From the NCBI RefSeq assembly GCF_001426345.1, contig NZ_LMEM01000010.1:390969-454968 (forward strand): a stretch of DNA of 64,000 bases. Reading direction: 5' to 3'. The position numbers were made by a program, and so were the translations under genes. The notes below the pieces were generated by a model, which searched no databases, had not been told where the DNA came from, and saw nothing but the letters and a program-made list of their open reading frames with translations. This DNA comes from Devosia sp. Root436 (GTDB lineage: Bacteria; Pseudomonadota; Alphaproteobacteria; Rhizobiales; Devosiaceae). Shown in pieces: positions 38,541 to 47,832 of the stretch (positions within the stretch are counted from its first letter, which is position 1; every line of letters begins with the position of its first letter).

Positions 38541-39884
38541 GTGCCCCAGCAAGGCCCATCCTCTGTGACCATTATCGGCGGCGGCGCCAGCGGCGTGCTG
38601 CTGGCGGCTCATCTGCTGCGCGATCCCGCTTCCGATATCCGGGTGACGCTGCTGGAGCGCCGCGGCCAGTTCGGGCAGGGCGTCGCCTATTCGGCCAGCC
38701 AGCGCGACCACAAGGTCAATGTGCCGGCCCGGGGCATGAGCGCCTTCGGCGACGATCCCGATCATTTCTGGCGCTGGCTGCAGGCGCGGAACTATCCCAG
38801 CCCCACCGGCTCGTGGGTCTTCGTGCCTCGCCGGCTCTATGGTGTCTATCTCGAGCATGTGCTGGAGGAAGCCGCCTGCCTGCGGCCCGGCCGGCTCATC
38901 GTCCATGCCGAGGAAGCCGTAGCGGTGCGCCAGAGCGAAGCCGGCGTCGAGACTGTGCTCGACAATGGCACCAGCATCGTCAGCCGCCATGCCGTGCTGG
39001 CGGTGGGTCACGAGACCCAGCCGGCCCGCGGCCGCGGCATTGCCGTGCGCATCGGCTCGGAGCGCGATACCCCGCTCGATCCCGATGTTCCCGTCATGAT
39101 CCTGGGCTCGGGCCTCAGCATGGTCGATACCTGGCTGTCGCTGGCCCAGATCGAGCATCGCGGCCCCATCCTCGTCGTCTCGCGCAACGGCTTCCTGCCC
39201 AAGGGCCACCACGATGTCCCGGCGCTGCCGATCGATGCCGCCGATGTGCCTTTCGGCACCAACCTGCCCTATTTCATGGGCTGGTTCCGGGCGCTGATCG
39301 CCGAGACCGAGGCCAGGGGTGGCGACTGGCGCAGCGTCATCGATGGGCTGCGGCCGTTCAACCAGCGCATCTGGCAGAGCTGGACCGAGCATACCAGGCG
39401 CCAGGCTTTGCGCCATCTGCGGCCCTGGTGGAATATCCATCGCCATCGGCTGCCGCCCGAGCAGCATGAGCGGCTGAGCGCCGCCGTGGCCGACGGGCAG
39501 GTCGAGCTGATCGCCGCCGAATTCGTCGGCATCGAGCGCCATGGCGCGGGTGTCCGCGCCACGATCAGGCCGCGTGGCAGCCAGGAGCGGCAGGCCGTGG
39601 ACGTGGCGCGCGTCTATGATTGCGGCGGCGTCACGGTCGATGTGGAAACCAGCTCGAACCCTGTCATCCGCGACCTCATCGCCAAGGATGCGGGCCGGCC
39701 CGATCCGCTCCATATCGGGCTCGATGTCGATGAAAACTGCTTCGTCATTGCCGGCGACGGCAAGGTGTCGCGCCACCTGCTGGCCGTCGGCCCGCTGACC
39801 CGCGGACGCTTCTTCGAGATCGAGGCGGTTCCCGATATCCGCAAGCAGTGCGCCGACATGGCGCGACACATTCTGGACGCCTGA
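38541..39884 (+). CDS. FAD/NAD(P)-binding oxidoreductase-like protein
   Basis: A 447-residue flavoprotein. The N-terminal Rossmann motif is VTIIGGGASGVLLAAHLL, and a second nucleotide-binding motif is VPVMILGSGLSMVDTWLSLA. It matches the FAD-NAD(P)-binding family PF13454 (FGQGVAYSASQRDHKVNVPA; LPKGHH). Substrate unknown; genes of this type often sit beside sulfonate/nitrate ABC importers, which fits the SsuB remnant just upstream. GTG 38541 is chosen because GGAAGG lies eight bases before it; the frame is open further upstream. Confidence 0.83.
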   Translation: MPQQGPSSVTIIGGGASGVLLAAHLLRDPASDIRVTLLERRGQFGQGVAYSASQRDHKVNVPARGMSAFGDDPDHFWRWLQARNYPSPTGSWVFVPRRLYGVYLEHVLEEAACLRPGRLIVHAEEAVAVRQSEAGVETVLDNGTSIVSRHAVLAVGHETQPARGRGIAVRIGSERDTPLDPDVPVMILGSGLSMVDTWLSLAQIEHRGPILVVSRNGFLPKGHHDVPALPIDAADVPFGTNLPYFMGWFRALIAETEARGGDWRSVIDGLRPFNQRIWQSWTEHTRRQALRHLRPWWNIHRHRLPPEQHERLSAAVADGQVELIAAEFVGIERHGAGVRATIRPRGSQERQAVDVARVYDCGGVTVDVETSSNPVIRDLIAKDAGRPDPLHIGLDVDENCFVIAGDGKVSRHLLAVGPLTRGRFFEIEAVPDIRKQCADMARHILDA

Positions 39885-39891
39885 CAGAAGG

Positions 39892-40665
39892 CTAGTCCCG
39901 CAATTGAATCCAGGCCGGGGCATGATCGCTGGCGCCCTCGGCGCCGCGTATCTCGCGGTCGACGCCGGAGGCCACCAGCTTGCGTGCCAGCGACTTGCTG
40001 AGCAGCAGGTGATCGAGGCGGAGCCCGGCATTGCGCGGCCAGCGGTTCCGCATGTAGTCCCAGAAGGTGTAGACGGTCTCGTCGGGATGGGTCTTGCGGA
40101 TGGCGTCAGTCCAGCCCTGCGCCAGCAGGGCGGCGAACAAGGCCCGGCTCTCGGGCTGCACCAGCGCGTTGTCACGATAGGATTTGGTCTCGTAGATGTC
40201 GCGCGGCTCGGGCACGATATTGTAGTCCCCCGCCAGCACTACCGGCAGGCCGGTGTCCCACAGGCCCTCGGCATGGGTGAGGAATCGCCGCATCCAGTCC
40301 AGCTTGTAGGTGAATTTGGGGCCAGGCTGCGGATTGCCGTTGGGCGCATAGAGGCAGGCGACCAGCACGCCATTGACCGCCGCTTCGATATAGCGCGCCT
40401 GCTTGTCGTCGGGATTGCCCGGCAGTTCTGCCTGCGTCAGCACCGGCTCCAAGCCGCGCGCCAATATGGCGACGCCATTCCAACTCGATTCACCCCGCCA
40501 CACTGCGCCATAGCCCGCATCGGCAAGGGCGGTGGCCGGAAACTGGCGGTCACTGGCCTTGAGTTCCTGCAGGCACACCACGTCGGGCGCCGCATCGGCC
40601 AGCCAGTCCATCAGGTTGGGCAGGCGCCTCGTGATGCCGTTGATGTTGTAGGTGGCGATCTTCAC
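39892..40665 (-). CDS. xth: Exodeoxyribonuclease III
   Basis: A 257-residue AP endonuclease/3' exonuclease for base excision repair. MKIATYNINGI, VCLQELKASDRQFP (metal Glu), LAGDYNIVPEPRDI (Asp/Asn) and the final GASDHAPAWIQL (His) are the ExoIII catalytic set. It starts with GTG overlapping the upstream hydrolase stop (GTGA), so the two are co-translated. Confidence 0.94.
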   Translation of the reverse strand: MKIATYNINGITRRLPNLMDWLADAAPDVVCLQELKASDRQFPATALADAGYGAVWRGESSWNGVAILARGLEPVLTQAELPGNPDDKQARYIEAAVNGVLVACLYAPNGNPQPGPKFTYKLDWMRRFLTHAEGLWDTGLPVVLAGDYNIVPEPRDIYETKSYRDNALVQPESRALFAALLAQGWTDAIRKTHPDETVYTFWDYMRNRWPRNAGLRLDHLLLSKSLARKLVASGVDREIRGAEGASDHAPAWIQLRD

Positions 40666-41306
40666 TTGGCGATGCGCTTGGCCCAGGCGTCGACGCTCGT
40701 CGCTATGGTCCTCAGATGATCGGCGGCCGAGAAGCCGGAAATTGACTTGCGCGGCTTGAGATCATGGTCGCCGTCTTCGAGGAACTGCACGGTGATGGCG
40801 GATGACAGCGTGTAGGTGGCGATTTCCGCGGGGCTGCCGAATTCGTCGCGCGTGCCATGCAGGATCAGCGTCGGCGTCTTCAGCGTAGCCAGATGCGCCG
40901 TGCGCAAGGTTTCGGGCTTGCCGGGCGGATGGAAGGGATAACCGAGGCACACCAGCCCGGCGATGCGGCCGGCATCGAACAGGGCATCGGCCACCATGCT
41001 GGCCACCCGCCCGCCCATGGACTTGCCGCCGACCAGCAGCGGGCCGTTGGTCGGGCCGAGATCGTCCACCGCGGCGATGAATTCGGGCATCACCTTGTCG
41101 GCCCGTGGCGGCGGTTTCCGGCCCGCCTCGGTGCGGCGCCCGGCCATATAGCCGAATTCGAACCGCGCCACGCGGAAGCCCTCTGCCGCCAGCGTCTTGG
41201 CGGTGGCATTCATCGAGGCGGAGTCCATCGGCGCCCCGGCGCCATGCGCGAGCAGGATGGTGACATGGGCATCGTCGGGGCCATCGAAGAGAAAGCTGGT
41301 GGGCAT
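40662..41306 (-). CDS. Alpha/beta hydrolase (KANL3/Tex30-like)
   Basis: A 214-residue alpha/beta hydrolase starting MPTSFLFDGPDDAHVTILLA. The oxyanion region is LAHGAGAPMDS and the nucleophile elbow is VGGKSMGGRVAS. TPTLILHGTRDEFG carries the acid and EDGDHDLKP the catalytic histidine. The family's dienelactone-hydrolase-like fold has no single known substrate. It overlaps xth by four bases. Confidence 0.88.
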   Translation of the reverse strand: MPTSFLFDGPDDAHVTILLAHGAGAPMDSASMNATAKTLAAEGFRVARFEFGYMAGRRTEAGRKPPPRADKVMPEFIAAVDDLGPTNGPLLVGGKSMGGRVASMVADALFDAGRIAGLVCLGYPFHPPGKPETLRTAHLATLKTPTLILHGTRDEFGSPAEIATYTLSSAITVQFLEDGDHDLKPRKSISGFSAADHLRTIATSVDAWAKRIAK

Positions 41307-41406
41307 GGGTGGGTCCCGCTGTTTTTGGCACTGTAGTCGCCCGCCCACAGATCGTCACCCCTCGCGCTTGACCCGAGGGTGCCGGTCGCGTGTCGGGAAG
41401 CTGCCT

Positions 41407-42483
41407 CTACCCCGCCTTGTTCAGCGTCCGGTTCGCCAGCCCCACCCCGGCCCGCGCGCGTCGTGCCCAGTCCGAGTCACTGTCCAACTCGAGATAGCGC
41501 AGCCACCATTGCCGCGCCGCCGCCAGGTCATGCGCGTCATATTCCAGCGCGGCGAGATTGTAGACTGCGTCGGCATAATCAGGGTCCAGCGCCACCGCCT
41601 TGGCCAGGTGCTCGCGCGCCGCCGCCACGCGACCCATGTCGCGCAGCACGCCGCCGTGGTTGAACCAGGCTTCGACGAAATCGGGATCGCGCTTGATGGC
41701 CGTGATATAGGCCGTCGCCGCTTCATTGAAATGGCCCAGCTTGCGCAGGCAATTGCCGAAATTGAACGCCGCGACCGCGTCGGTCGGGTCGATGGCGGAA
41801 CAGTGTTCGTAGAGCGTTGCTGCCTCGGCGAAGAGTTCGGCCGCCTCTGCGGTTTCGGCCAGGCCGAAATAGTCCTCGGCGTCTTCCGCGATCTCGGGCA
41901 AGGGCAGCAGGCGCTGGCCGTCGAGTTCGGCCAGCGAGTGGGCGTCTTTCGCTACGATGCGCGCCGGACCGTCGGCCTGCAAGGTCAGCGCGGTCAGCGA
42001 CCCGACCGGGCCGATCTGGTGGACAGAGCGGGCAATGGCGCTCCAGCTCGCCCCTGACGCGACGAGGCCGGCGTATTTTTTCGCCAGGATGACGTCGCGG
42101 AAGGAGAAGGGTTCGGCGTGATGCTCGAAGGCGTCGAACAAAGCCAGCAGGTCCAGAACATCGCCATCGAGGCGCGACTGGTCGAGCATGGACTGGCGGG
42201 TGATGTTGGCCGTGGGCACCGGCGGCAGGCTGCGCAGCAGACGCAGGAAACCGTTTTCGCTCAGCAGCGGCACGTTGTTTTCTCGTGCCTTGCCGGCGGC
42301 CTGCTCGATATAGTCCTGCGATTTTCTCGCGAGCAGCGTGCGGCCCAGCACGACGGCGGTGGTGCCGCGGGTAATGTTGCGGTGCAGGCGTCCACCGAGC
42401 GCCTGCACGCGCCGCGTGGCGAGGCGCAGCGGGAAGGCCTGCAGGGCGCCGATCACCCCATAGCTCTCCCCGCTTGCTCGCAT
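41407..42483 (-). CDS. BRCT-like / HTH / TPR protein in the Ku-LigD operon
   Basis: A 358-residue protein. Residues about 8-90 have the BRCT pattern (FPLRLATRRVQALGGRL; TTAVVLGRTLL; VPLLSENGFLRLL). About 125-175 resembles a MerR-like helix-turn-helix (FRDVILAKKYAGLVASGASW). About 205-345 holds four TPRs (SAIDPTDAVAAFNFGNCLRK; AIKRDPDFVEAWFNHGG; AVALDPDYADAVYNLAAL). It begins five bases after the Ku stop, so it is co-transcribed with ligD-ku. A BRCT domain and this position suggest a DNA-repair scaffold, by inference. A GTG ten codons in (V10) is an alternative start. Confidence 0.75.
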   Translation of the reverse strand: MRASGESYGVIGALQAFPLRLATRRVQALGGRLHRNITRGTTAVVLGRTLLARKSQDYIEQAAGKARENNVPLLSENGFLRLLRSLPPVPTANITRQSMLDQSRLDGDVLDLLALFDAFEHHAEPFSFRDVILAKKYAGLVASGASWSAIARSVHQIGPVGSLTALTLQADGPARIVAKDAHSLAELDGQRLLPLPEIAEDAEDYFGLAETAEAAELFAEAATLYEHCSAIDPTDAVAAFNFGNCLRKLGHFNEAATAYITAIKRDPDFVEAWFNHGGVLRDMGRVAAAREHLAKAVALDPDYADAVYNLAALEYDAHDLAAARQWWLRYLELDSDSDWARRARAGVGLANRTLNKAG

Positions 42484-42488
42484 CTAGG

Positions 42489-43391
42489 TCAGGCTTTCTT
42501 TTTTGTGGCCGCCTTTGGTGCTGCGGCCTTGGAGGCTTCCAATGCGGCCTTGAGCGATGCCTTGGCGGCGGATTCCTTGGGCGCGGCTGGTGCCTTGGCC
42601 TTGCTTTTCGCGGCGGGCTTGGCCTCGCCGAGGCTGGCCTTCAGCGCATCCATCAGGTTGATAACATTGCCGCGTTCGGGCGCCGCTGCAATGATTGGTT
42701 TGTGGCCTTTGAGCTTTTCCTTGATCATGCCGAGCAGCGCCACTTCGTAGCGGTCTTCATAGGCCTTGGGATCGAAGTGGGTGACCTTCTGCTCGATCAG
42801 CTTTTCGGCCAGTTCGAGCATTTCGGCTTCCGGCTTGCCCTTGGGGATATTGTCGAAATATTCTGCCGTGCCGCGCACCTCGTTGGGGTTGCGCAAGGTG
42901 GTGACGAACATGCCGTTGTCGCGGGCGCCGATGGTGACGACGCGTTCGCGGCTGGAGAGAACCAGGCGGGCGATGGCGACCTTGCCGGCCTTGCGCATGG
43001 CTTCGCGCAGGACCACGAAGGTTTCCTCGGCCATGGCCCCGTCAGGGGCGAGGTAATAGGGGGCGTCCTGGTAGATCACGTCCACTTCGCTCTCATCGAC
43101 GAAGGCTTCGATATTGAGCGTGTGGTTGGATTCGATGCGGACGGCTTCGAGGTCTTCGTCCTCGATGATGATATACTGCTTGTCTTCGTATTCGTAGCCG
43201 CGCACCAGGTCGGAACGCTCGACCAGCCCCAGTTCGGGATCGACCGGCTTCATGTTGATGCGGTTATGGGTGTCCTTGTGCAGCTGGTTGAAGCTGATGC
43301 GCTCCGACGCTGACGTCGCGGGGAACATCTTCACCGCGCAGCTCACAAGGCTCAGCCTGATATGGCCCTTCCAACTTGCTCTGGGTGCCAT
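42489..43391 (-). CDS. ku: Non-homologous end-joining protein Ku
   Basis: A 300-residue bacterial Ku starting MAPRASWKGHIRLSLVSCAV. The Ku beta-barrel is about 10-255 (ISFNQLHKDTHNRINMKPVD; LIEQKVTHFDPKAYEDRYE). The C-terminal tail after about 258 is Lys/Ala-rich (AKSKAKAPAAPKES to ATKKKA), the basic arm that in other bacteria aids DNA threading. It forms homodimers on broken ends and recruits LigD, encoded 42 nt upstream. Confidence 0.95.
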   Translation of the reverse strand: MAPRASWKGHIRLSLVSCAVKMFPATSASERISFNQLHKDTHNRINMKPVDPELGLVERSDLVRGYEYEDKQYIIIEDEDLEAVRIESNHTLNIEAFVDESEVDVIYQDAPYYLAPDGAMAEETFVVLREAMRKAGKVAIARLVLSSRERVVTIGARDNGMFVTTLRNPNEVRGTAEYFDNIPKGKPEAEMLELAEKLIEQKVTHFDPKAYEDRYEVALLGMIKEKLKGHKPIIAAAPERGNVINLMDALKASLGEAKPAAKSKAKAPAAPKESAAKASLKAALEASKAAAPKAATKKKA

Positions 43392-43433
43392 TGTCGCCTC
43401 CTACGCGCGAACATTACGCAAACAACACATAAA

Positions 43434-45866
43434 TCATGACGTTAGATCCCGTTCTGACTCATTAATGTCGGCCCAGGGGTCGCCCGCCGTGGTTAACAAA
43501 CCCGGAAGCGTAGAATAATTCAGGTCCTCGGGAGAGTCGATGGATTCAAGATCGCGCCAGTCGAGCGGGGTGGAGGCCGGCAGGTGCGGCCTTGCCCGCA
43601 GCGAATAGGCGGCTACTGCCGTCGCGCTGCGTGCATTGCGGTGATAGTCGATGAAGATGCGGTTCTTGCGGTTCTCGGCGCCCATCGTGGTGGTGAAGGT
43701 ATCGCGCCCGGTTTTCGCCAGTTCCACGGCGATGGCAGCGCAGGCGGCATGCGCCTGTTTCCAGGTCAGGTTTTTGGTCGTCGGCACCACGATATGCACG
43801 CCCTTGCCGCCCGAGGTCTTGACGAAGGGCCTGAGCCCCATGGCTTCCAGCCCGCCGCGCAGATGCACGGCGGCATTGACCACGTCGCGCCACTCGATGC
43901 CCTCGCCGGGATCGAGGTCGAAGATCACCCGGTCGGGCTTGTCGATATGGGCGTGGTGGGTGCCCCAGGCGTGGAATTCCACCACCCCGAATTGCGCCAG
44001 CGCCAGATAACCCTTGGCGTCCTCGACCGAGATATAGGTCTGCTTCTCGCCCTCCGAATTCTGCGTCTCGAAGCTCTTGAGGCCACCCGGCATGCCGGTA
44101 AAGGGATGGCGCTGGAAGAAGCAGTCATGCGGCTTGCCTGTTGGACAGCGGAACAGCGACACCGGCCGGCCGAACAGGTGCGGCAGCATGTAGTCGCCCA
44201 CCGCGGCATAGTAGACCGCGATATCGAGCTTGGTCGGCCCGGTCTTGCCGAACAGGCGCCGTGTCGGATTGGTCACCCAGATGCCGGCGAGATCGGCGTC
44301 CGAAATGATACGCTTGACCGGCGCCGCCACCGGCGTCGTCAGCTCGGCCTGCCGCAACCCCTTGAACACGGCATGGCGCAGCATGCCGTCGCTGGTCTGG
44401 TTGGCATATTGCACGCGCGCGGTGAGGATGGGGCGGACGGGCAGGATTTCCTTGGGCGCGCCTTCGAGCTTCTCGTCGATGCGCAAGGGCGCCAGCCGTG
44501 CCAGCAGCGTTTTCATCGTCGCCGCGTCAAAGCCGGTGCCGACCTTGCCGCGATAGACCAGCTCGCCCTCGACCCATTCGCCCACCGCCAGCGCGCCGAT
44601 GCCGCCATTGGCGGCGCTGTCGCTATAGCCGGCAATGACATAGTCGCCGGTCTTGAGCGCCTTGATCTTGAGCCAGGTGGAGGAGCGCCCGGTGGTATAT
44701 TTGCTGCCCGCGCGCTTGGAGACGATGCCTTCGAGGCCACGTTCCGAGGCCAGATCGAGCAATGGCTGCCCGTCGCCCTCGACATGGTCGGAATATTGAA
44801 TGGCCGAGCGCGGCGTCACGTGGCCGGAGAGCAATTGCGCCAGCAGCCCCTTGCGCCTGGCCAGTTCAACGCCGCGAAGGTCCCAGCCGTCGAGATGCAG
44901 CAGGTCGAAGGCGTAGAAGACCAGCTTGTTGCCCGCCCCTTCCGACAGCGCATCCTGCAGCATGGAAAAGCGGCTGATGCCCTGCTTGTCGAGCACGACG
45001 ATCTCGCCATCGATGATCGCCTCGCGGCAATTGAGCTCGCCGAACGCCTTGGGAAGGTCGCCATAGCGCCTGGTCCAGTCCAGCCCGCCGCGGGTGATCA
45101 GCCGTGTCTTGCCGCCTTCCACGAAGGCCAGGGTGCGATAGCCGTCGAACTTGATTTCGTGCAGGTATTTCCCCTTGGGATCAGGCACTTTCTCGGCTGG
45201 CGAGGCCAGTTGCAGCTCCATCGTCGCGGGCAGGGGCGCCTTCACGGCGCCGGTCAGCTTGCCCGGCTGCGGCTTGCTGGCTTTCCTGATCGGAGCAGGG
45301 GGTGGCGCCACCAGTTCCTCGATTCGCCGCCCGGTCTTGACGCTTTCCGGGCGGGTTTCGAGGATGTCCTCCTCGGTGCTCATTGAGGTGTCCCGTTCCT
45401 TGAACAGGATCCAGCCCTCCTTGCCCTTATCCTCCGGCTTGCCCTTGAGCCGCGCCAGCATCCAGCCGCCGCGCAGCTTGTCGCCCACCAGGCGAAATTT
45501 GAAGGCGCCCTTGGCGAGGTCCTCATGTGGATCGCCCATCGGCGCCCAGGTGCCGGTATCCCAGACGATCATCGGCCCGCCGCCATATTCGCCTTCGGGG
45601 ATGACGCCCTCGAAGTCGATATAGTCGATCGGATGGTCCTCGGTGGCGGCGGCGAAGCGCTTGTCGGCCGGGTTGAGCGAGGGCCCCTTGGGCACGGCCC
45701 AGCTTTTCAGCACGCCATCGAGTTCGAGGCGGAGATCGTAGTGGTCTGCCGTGGCGTGATGCTTGTGGATGACGAAGCGATTGCTGCCGCTGCCCAACGT
45801 GCCTGCTGGCTCGCTAGTGCGCTTGAAATCGCGCTTGTCACGGTAGGTCTTGAGCTTGTCGGCCAT
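43434..45866 (-). CDS. ligD: Multifunctional DNA ligase LigD
   Basis: An 810-residue end-joining enzyme with all three domains. The phosphoesterase is N-terminal (FVIHKHHATADHYDLRLELD; GEYGGG). The central ATP-dependent ligase has the adenylation lysine in LHEIKFDGYRT and EGIVSKRAGS. The C-terminal primase-polymerase has VIFDLDPGEGIEW and TSGGKGVHIVVPT. The order PE-ligase-polymerase is that of Pseudomonas and Agrobacterium LigD. It leads the ligD-ku-BRCT/TPR operon. Confidence 0.96.
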   Translation of the reverse strand: MADKLKTYRDKRDFKRTSEPAGTLGSGSNRFVIHKHHATADHYDLRLELDGVLKSWAVPKGPSLNPADKRFAAATEDHPIDYIDFEGVIPEGEYGGGPMIVWDTGTWAPMGDPHEDLAKGAFKFRLVGDKLRGGWMLARLKGKPEDKGKEGWILFKERDTSMSTEEDILETRPESVKTGRRIEELVAPPPAPIRKASKPQPGKLTGAVKAPLPATMELQLASPAEKVPDPKGKYLHEIKFDGYRTLAFVEGGKTRLITRGGLDWTRRYGDLPKAFGELNCREAIIDGEIVVLDKQGISRFSMLQDALSEGAGNKLVFYAFDLLHLDGWDLRGVELARRKGLLAQLLSGHVTPRSAIQYSDHVEGDGQPLLDLASERGLEGIVSKRAGSKYTTGRSSTWLKIKALKTGDYVIAGYSDSAANGGIGALAVGEWVEGELVYRGKVGTGFDAATMKTLLARLAPLRIDEKLEGAPKEILPVRPILTARVQYANQTSDGMLRHAVFKGLRQAELTTPVAAPVKRIISDADLAGIWVTNPTRRLFGKTGPTKLDIAVYYAAVGDYMLPHLFGRPVSLFRCPTGKPHDCFFQRHPFTGMPGGLKSFETQNSEGEKQTYISVEDAKGYLALAQFGVVEFHAWGTHHAHIDKPDRVIFDLDPGEGIEWRDVVNAAVHLRGGLEAMGLRPFVKTSGGKGVHIVVPTTKNLTWKQAHAACAAIAVELAKTGRDTFTTTMGAENRKNRIFIDYHRNARSATAVAAYSLRARPHLPASTPLDWRDLESIDSPEDLNYSTLPGLLTTAGDPWADINESERDLTS

Positions 45867-45920
45867 GGGAGGACTTTAGCAGGGTGGAGGTGAAGACTTA
45901 CCTCAATGCCGGGGGTGTTG

Positions 45921-46068
45921 CCTTCTCCCCTTGAGGGAGAAGGTGCCCGAAGGGCGGATGAGGGGTGTCGATCTCTCCATCAGCATTGAAGCATGGGCGA
46001 GTGCAGAACCCCTCACCCGGTTTTCCGCTGAACGCGGAAAACCGCCCTCTCCCTCAAGGGGAGAGGGA
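45921..46068. repeat. Palindromic repeat family A, copy 4 (variant with ATGGGCGAG spacer)
   Basis: Hairpin ends CCTTCTCCCCTTGAGGGAGA and CCCTCTCCCTCAAGGGGAGA flank a CGGTTTTCCGC/GCGGAAAACCG hairpin and a longer spacer with AAGCATGGGCGAGTGCAGAA. Copy 1 at 1.7 kb is the same subtype inverted and truncated. It lies between the ligD start and the VOC gene stop. Confidence 0.82.
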
Positions 46069-46097
46069 TGACGACTGATGGCGCAAAAAGGTGGAGC

Positions 46098-46499
46098 TCA
46101 CCCCAGCTTCACGCTCTGCCCAATCGCCCAGGTCACCCCGAACGGGTCTTCGAGCTGGCCATAGATGTCGCCCCAGAACTCGGTCTTGAGCGGCGAGGTG
46201 ATCTTGCAGCCGGCGGCGACCGCGCGCTCCCACCATTTCTGGGCGTCGTCGACATGGATATGCATGTTGAAGCCTTGCGGCTTGACCGGTGCAAAGCCAT
46301 ATTCGGGGAAGAAGTCGCACAGGAAGATCACGCTGTTGTTGATCTCGATGGCGCTGTGGATCAGCTTGTCGCTGTTCTCGGCCTTGATGGCTTCGTGCTC
46401 GATGGCGGCAAAGGCGGTCTTGTAGAAATCGAGTGCCTGCCGGGCGCCATCGACATTGAGATAGGGCGTAACGCCGGTGGTGGGGCGGGGTGCGGTCAT
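46098..46499 (-). CDS. VOC-fold protein (PhnB/glyoxalase-like)
   Basis: A 133-residue vicinal-oxygen-chelate protein starting MTAPRPTTGVTPYLNVDGAR. GARQALDFYKTAF, NMHIHVDDAQKWWERAVAAG and GQLEDPFGVTWAIG are typical of the PhnB-like branch. Metal and substrate are unknown. GGAGG lies upstream of the ATG. It follows the ECF42-type sigma gene by 64 nt and may be part of that operon; such sigma loci often carry small VOC or DGPF enzymes. Confidence 0.87.
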   Translation of the reverse strand: MTAPRPTTGVTPYLNVDGARQALDFYKTAFAAIEHEAIKAENSDKLIHSAIEINNSVIFLCDFFPEYGFAPVKPQGFNMHIHVDDAQKWWERAVAAGCKITSPLKTEFWGDIYGQLEDPFGVTWAIGQSVKLG

Positions 46500-46563
46500 G
46501 GTCGATCCTCCTCTTGTTGCTATGCAAGCACGATGCGCCGCCCGGCGCCAGTAAACGGTGCAA

Positions 46564-47832
46564 TCAGTTGGCGATGGTCGCTGGCGGCAGAGCCGGTAGC
46601 GCCGCCAGCCGGTCCAGATGCAGCCTGATATGGGCGGCTTCGGCGGGGGAGCCGGCCAGGGCGATGGCGCGATTGAAGGCCTCGCGGGCGCCAGCAGCAT
46701 TGCCCAGTTGCAGCAGCAGCCCGCCGCGCACACCGTGATAGTGGAAATAGCCATCGAGCTTCTCGGCCAGCGGCGTGACCAGCGCCAAGGCCGCCGCGGG
46801 GCCGCGGGCCTTGCTGACCGCCACGGCGCGGTTGAGCGTCACCACCGGCGAAGGCTGGATCACTTCGAGGCTCTGGTAGAGCCGGTCGATGGCACCCCAA
46901 TCGGTATCCTCGGCGCGCTTGGCCCGCGCATGCTGGGCGGCGATGGCAGCCTGTATCTGATAGGTGCCGGGTTCCTGGTGGCGCAAAGCCTTTTCCACCA
47001 GCGCCCGCCCCTCGGCCAGCATCGGCCCGTCCCACAGGGTCCGGTCCTGGTCCTCCAGCAGCACGATCTGTCCCCCGGCATCCACGCGGGCCCGGTGCCG
47101 CGCATGCTGCAGCAGCATCAGCGCCACCAGCCCCATGATTTCCGGCTCGGTGGGAAAAAGGTGCTGCAGCAGGCGGCCGAGCCGGATGGCTTCATCGCAG
47201 AGCAAAGCGGCGTCCGGATCGGAATGGCCGCGCGAATAGCCCTCGTTGAAGACGAGATAGAGCATGACCGCCACCACGCCCAGCCGCTGCAGCCGGCTTT
47301 CGGCATCGGGCGGATCGAAGGGTACATTGTTGGCGGCGATGCGGGCCTTGGCGCGGGTGATGCGCTGCTCCATCGCCGCTTCGCCGACGAGGAAAGCCCG
47401 CGCGATCCGCCTGAGCGGCAGGCCGGCGACGATGCGCAGGGCCAGGGCGATCTGCTGGTTGGCCAGCAGGTCGGGGTGGCAGCATACGAAGAGCAGCCGC
47501 AATATGTCGTCGCGGTAATGGGCGCCGTCCAGCCGCTCGGCGATATCGACCTCGGCATCGTCGAGGTCGGACAGGTATTCTTCGGACGGCAGGGCCACAT
47601 TGCGCCTGGTCTTGCGCACCACGTCGACGCCGCAATTGCGCCCGACGAAAATCAGCCAGGCGGTGGCGTCGCGCGGCGGCCCCTTGTCGGGCCAGGTTCG
47701 GACAGCACGCAGGCTGGCTTCCTGGAAGGCCTCCTCGGCGGTATCGAGATTGCGGAAATAGCGCAGCAGGGCGCTCAACGCCTGGGGTCGGGCCGCGGTC
47801 AGGGCGGCAGCTATCCAGGCGTTGTCGACCAT
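46564..47832 (-). CDS. ECF42-type RNA polymerase sigma factor
   Basis: A 422-residue extracytoplasmic-function sigma factor, more than twice normal ECF length. Region 2 is about 10-80 (LLRYFRNLDTAEEAFQEASL; AWLIFVGRNCGVDVVRK), region 4 about 115-170 (LRIVAGLPLRRIARAFLVGE). The C-terminal ~220 residues are helical and TPR-like (VVTLNRAVAVSKARGPAAAL), as in group ECF42. Such sigmas are usually paired with a DGPF/YCII protein, here the gene ending just upstream, and lack a classical anti-sigma factor. Target promoters unknown. Confidence 0.92.
   Translation of the reverse strand: MVDNAWIAAALTAARPQALSALLRYFRNLDTAEEAFQEASLRAVRTWPDKGPPRDATAWLIFVGRNCGVDVVRKTRRNVALPSEEYLSDLDDAEVDIAERLDGAHYRDDILRLLFVCCHPDLLANQQIALALRIVAGLPLRRIARAFLVGEAAMEQRITRAKARIAANNVPFDPPDAESRLQRLGVVAVMLYLVFNEGYSRGHSDPDAALLCDEAIRLGRLLQHLFPTEPEIMGLVALMLLQHARHRARVDAGGQIVLLEDQDRTLWDGPMLAEGRALVEKALRHQEPGTYQIQAAIAAQHARAKRAEDTDWGAIDRLYQSLEVIQPSPVVTLNRAVAVSKARGPAAALALVTPLAEKLDGYFHYHGVRGGLLLQLGNAAGAREAFNRAIALAGSPAEAAHIRLHLDRLAALPALPPATIAN

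Noticed and set aside
38334..40175. A 613-codon minus-strand frame opposite the FAD/NAD(P) gene
   Set aside because: The plus-strand product has two intact nucleotide-binding motifs and a ribosome site; the antisense frame has no domain.
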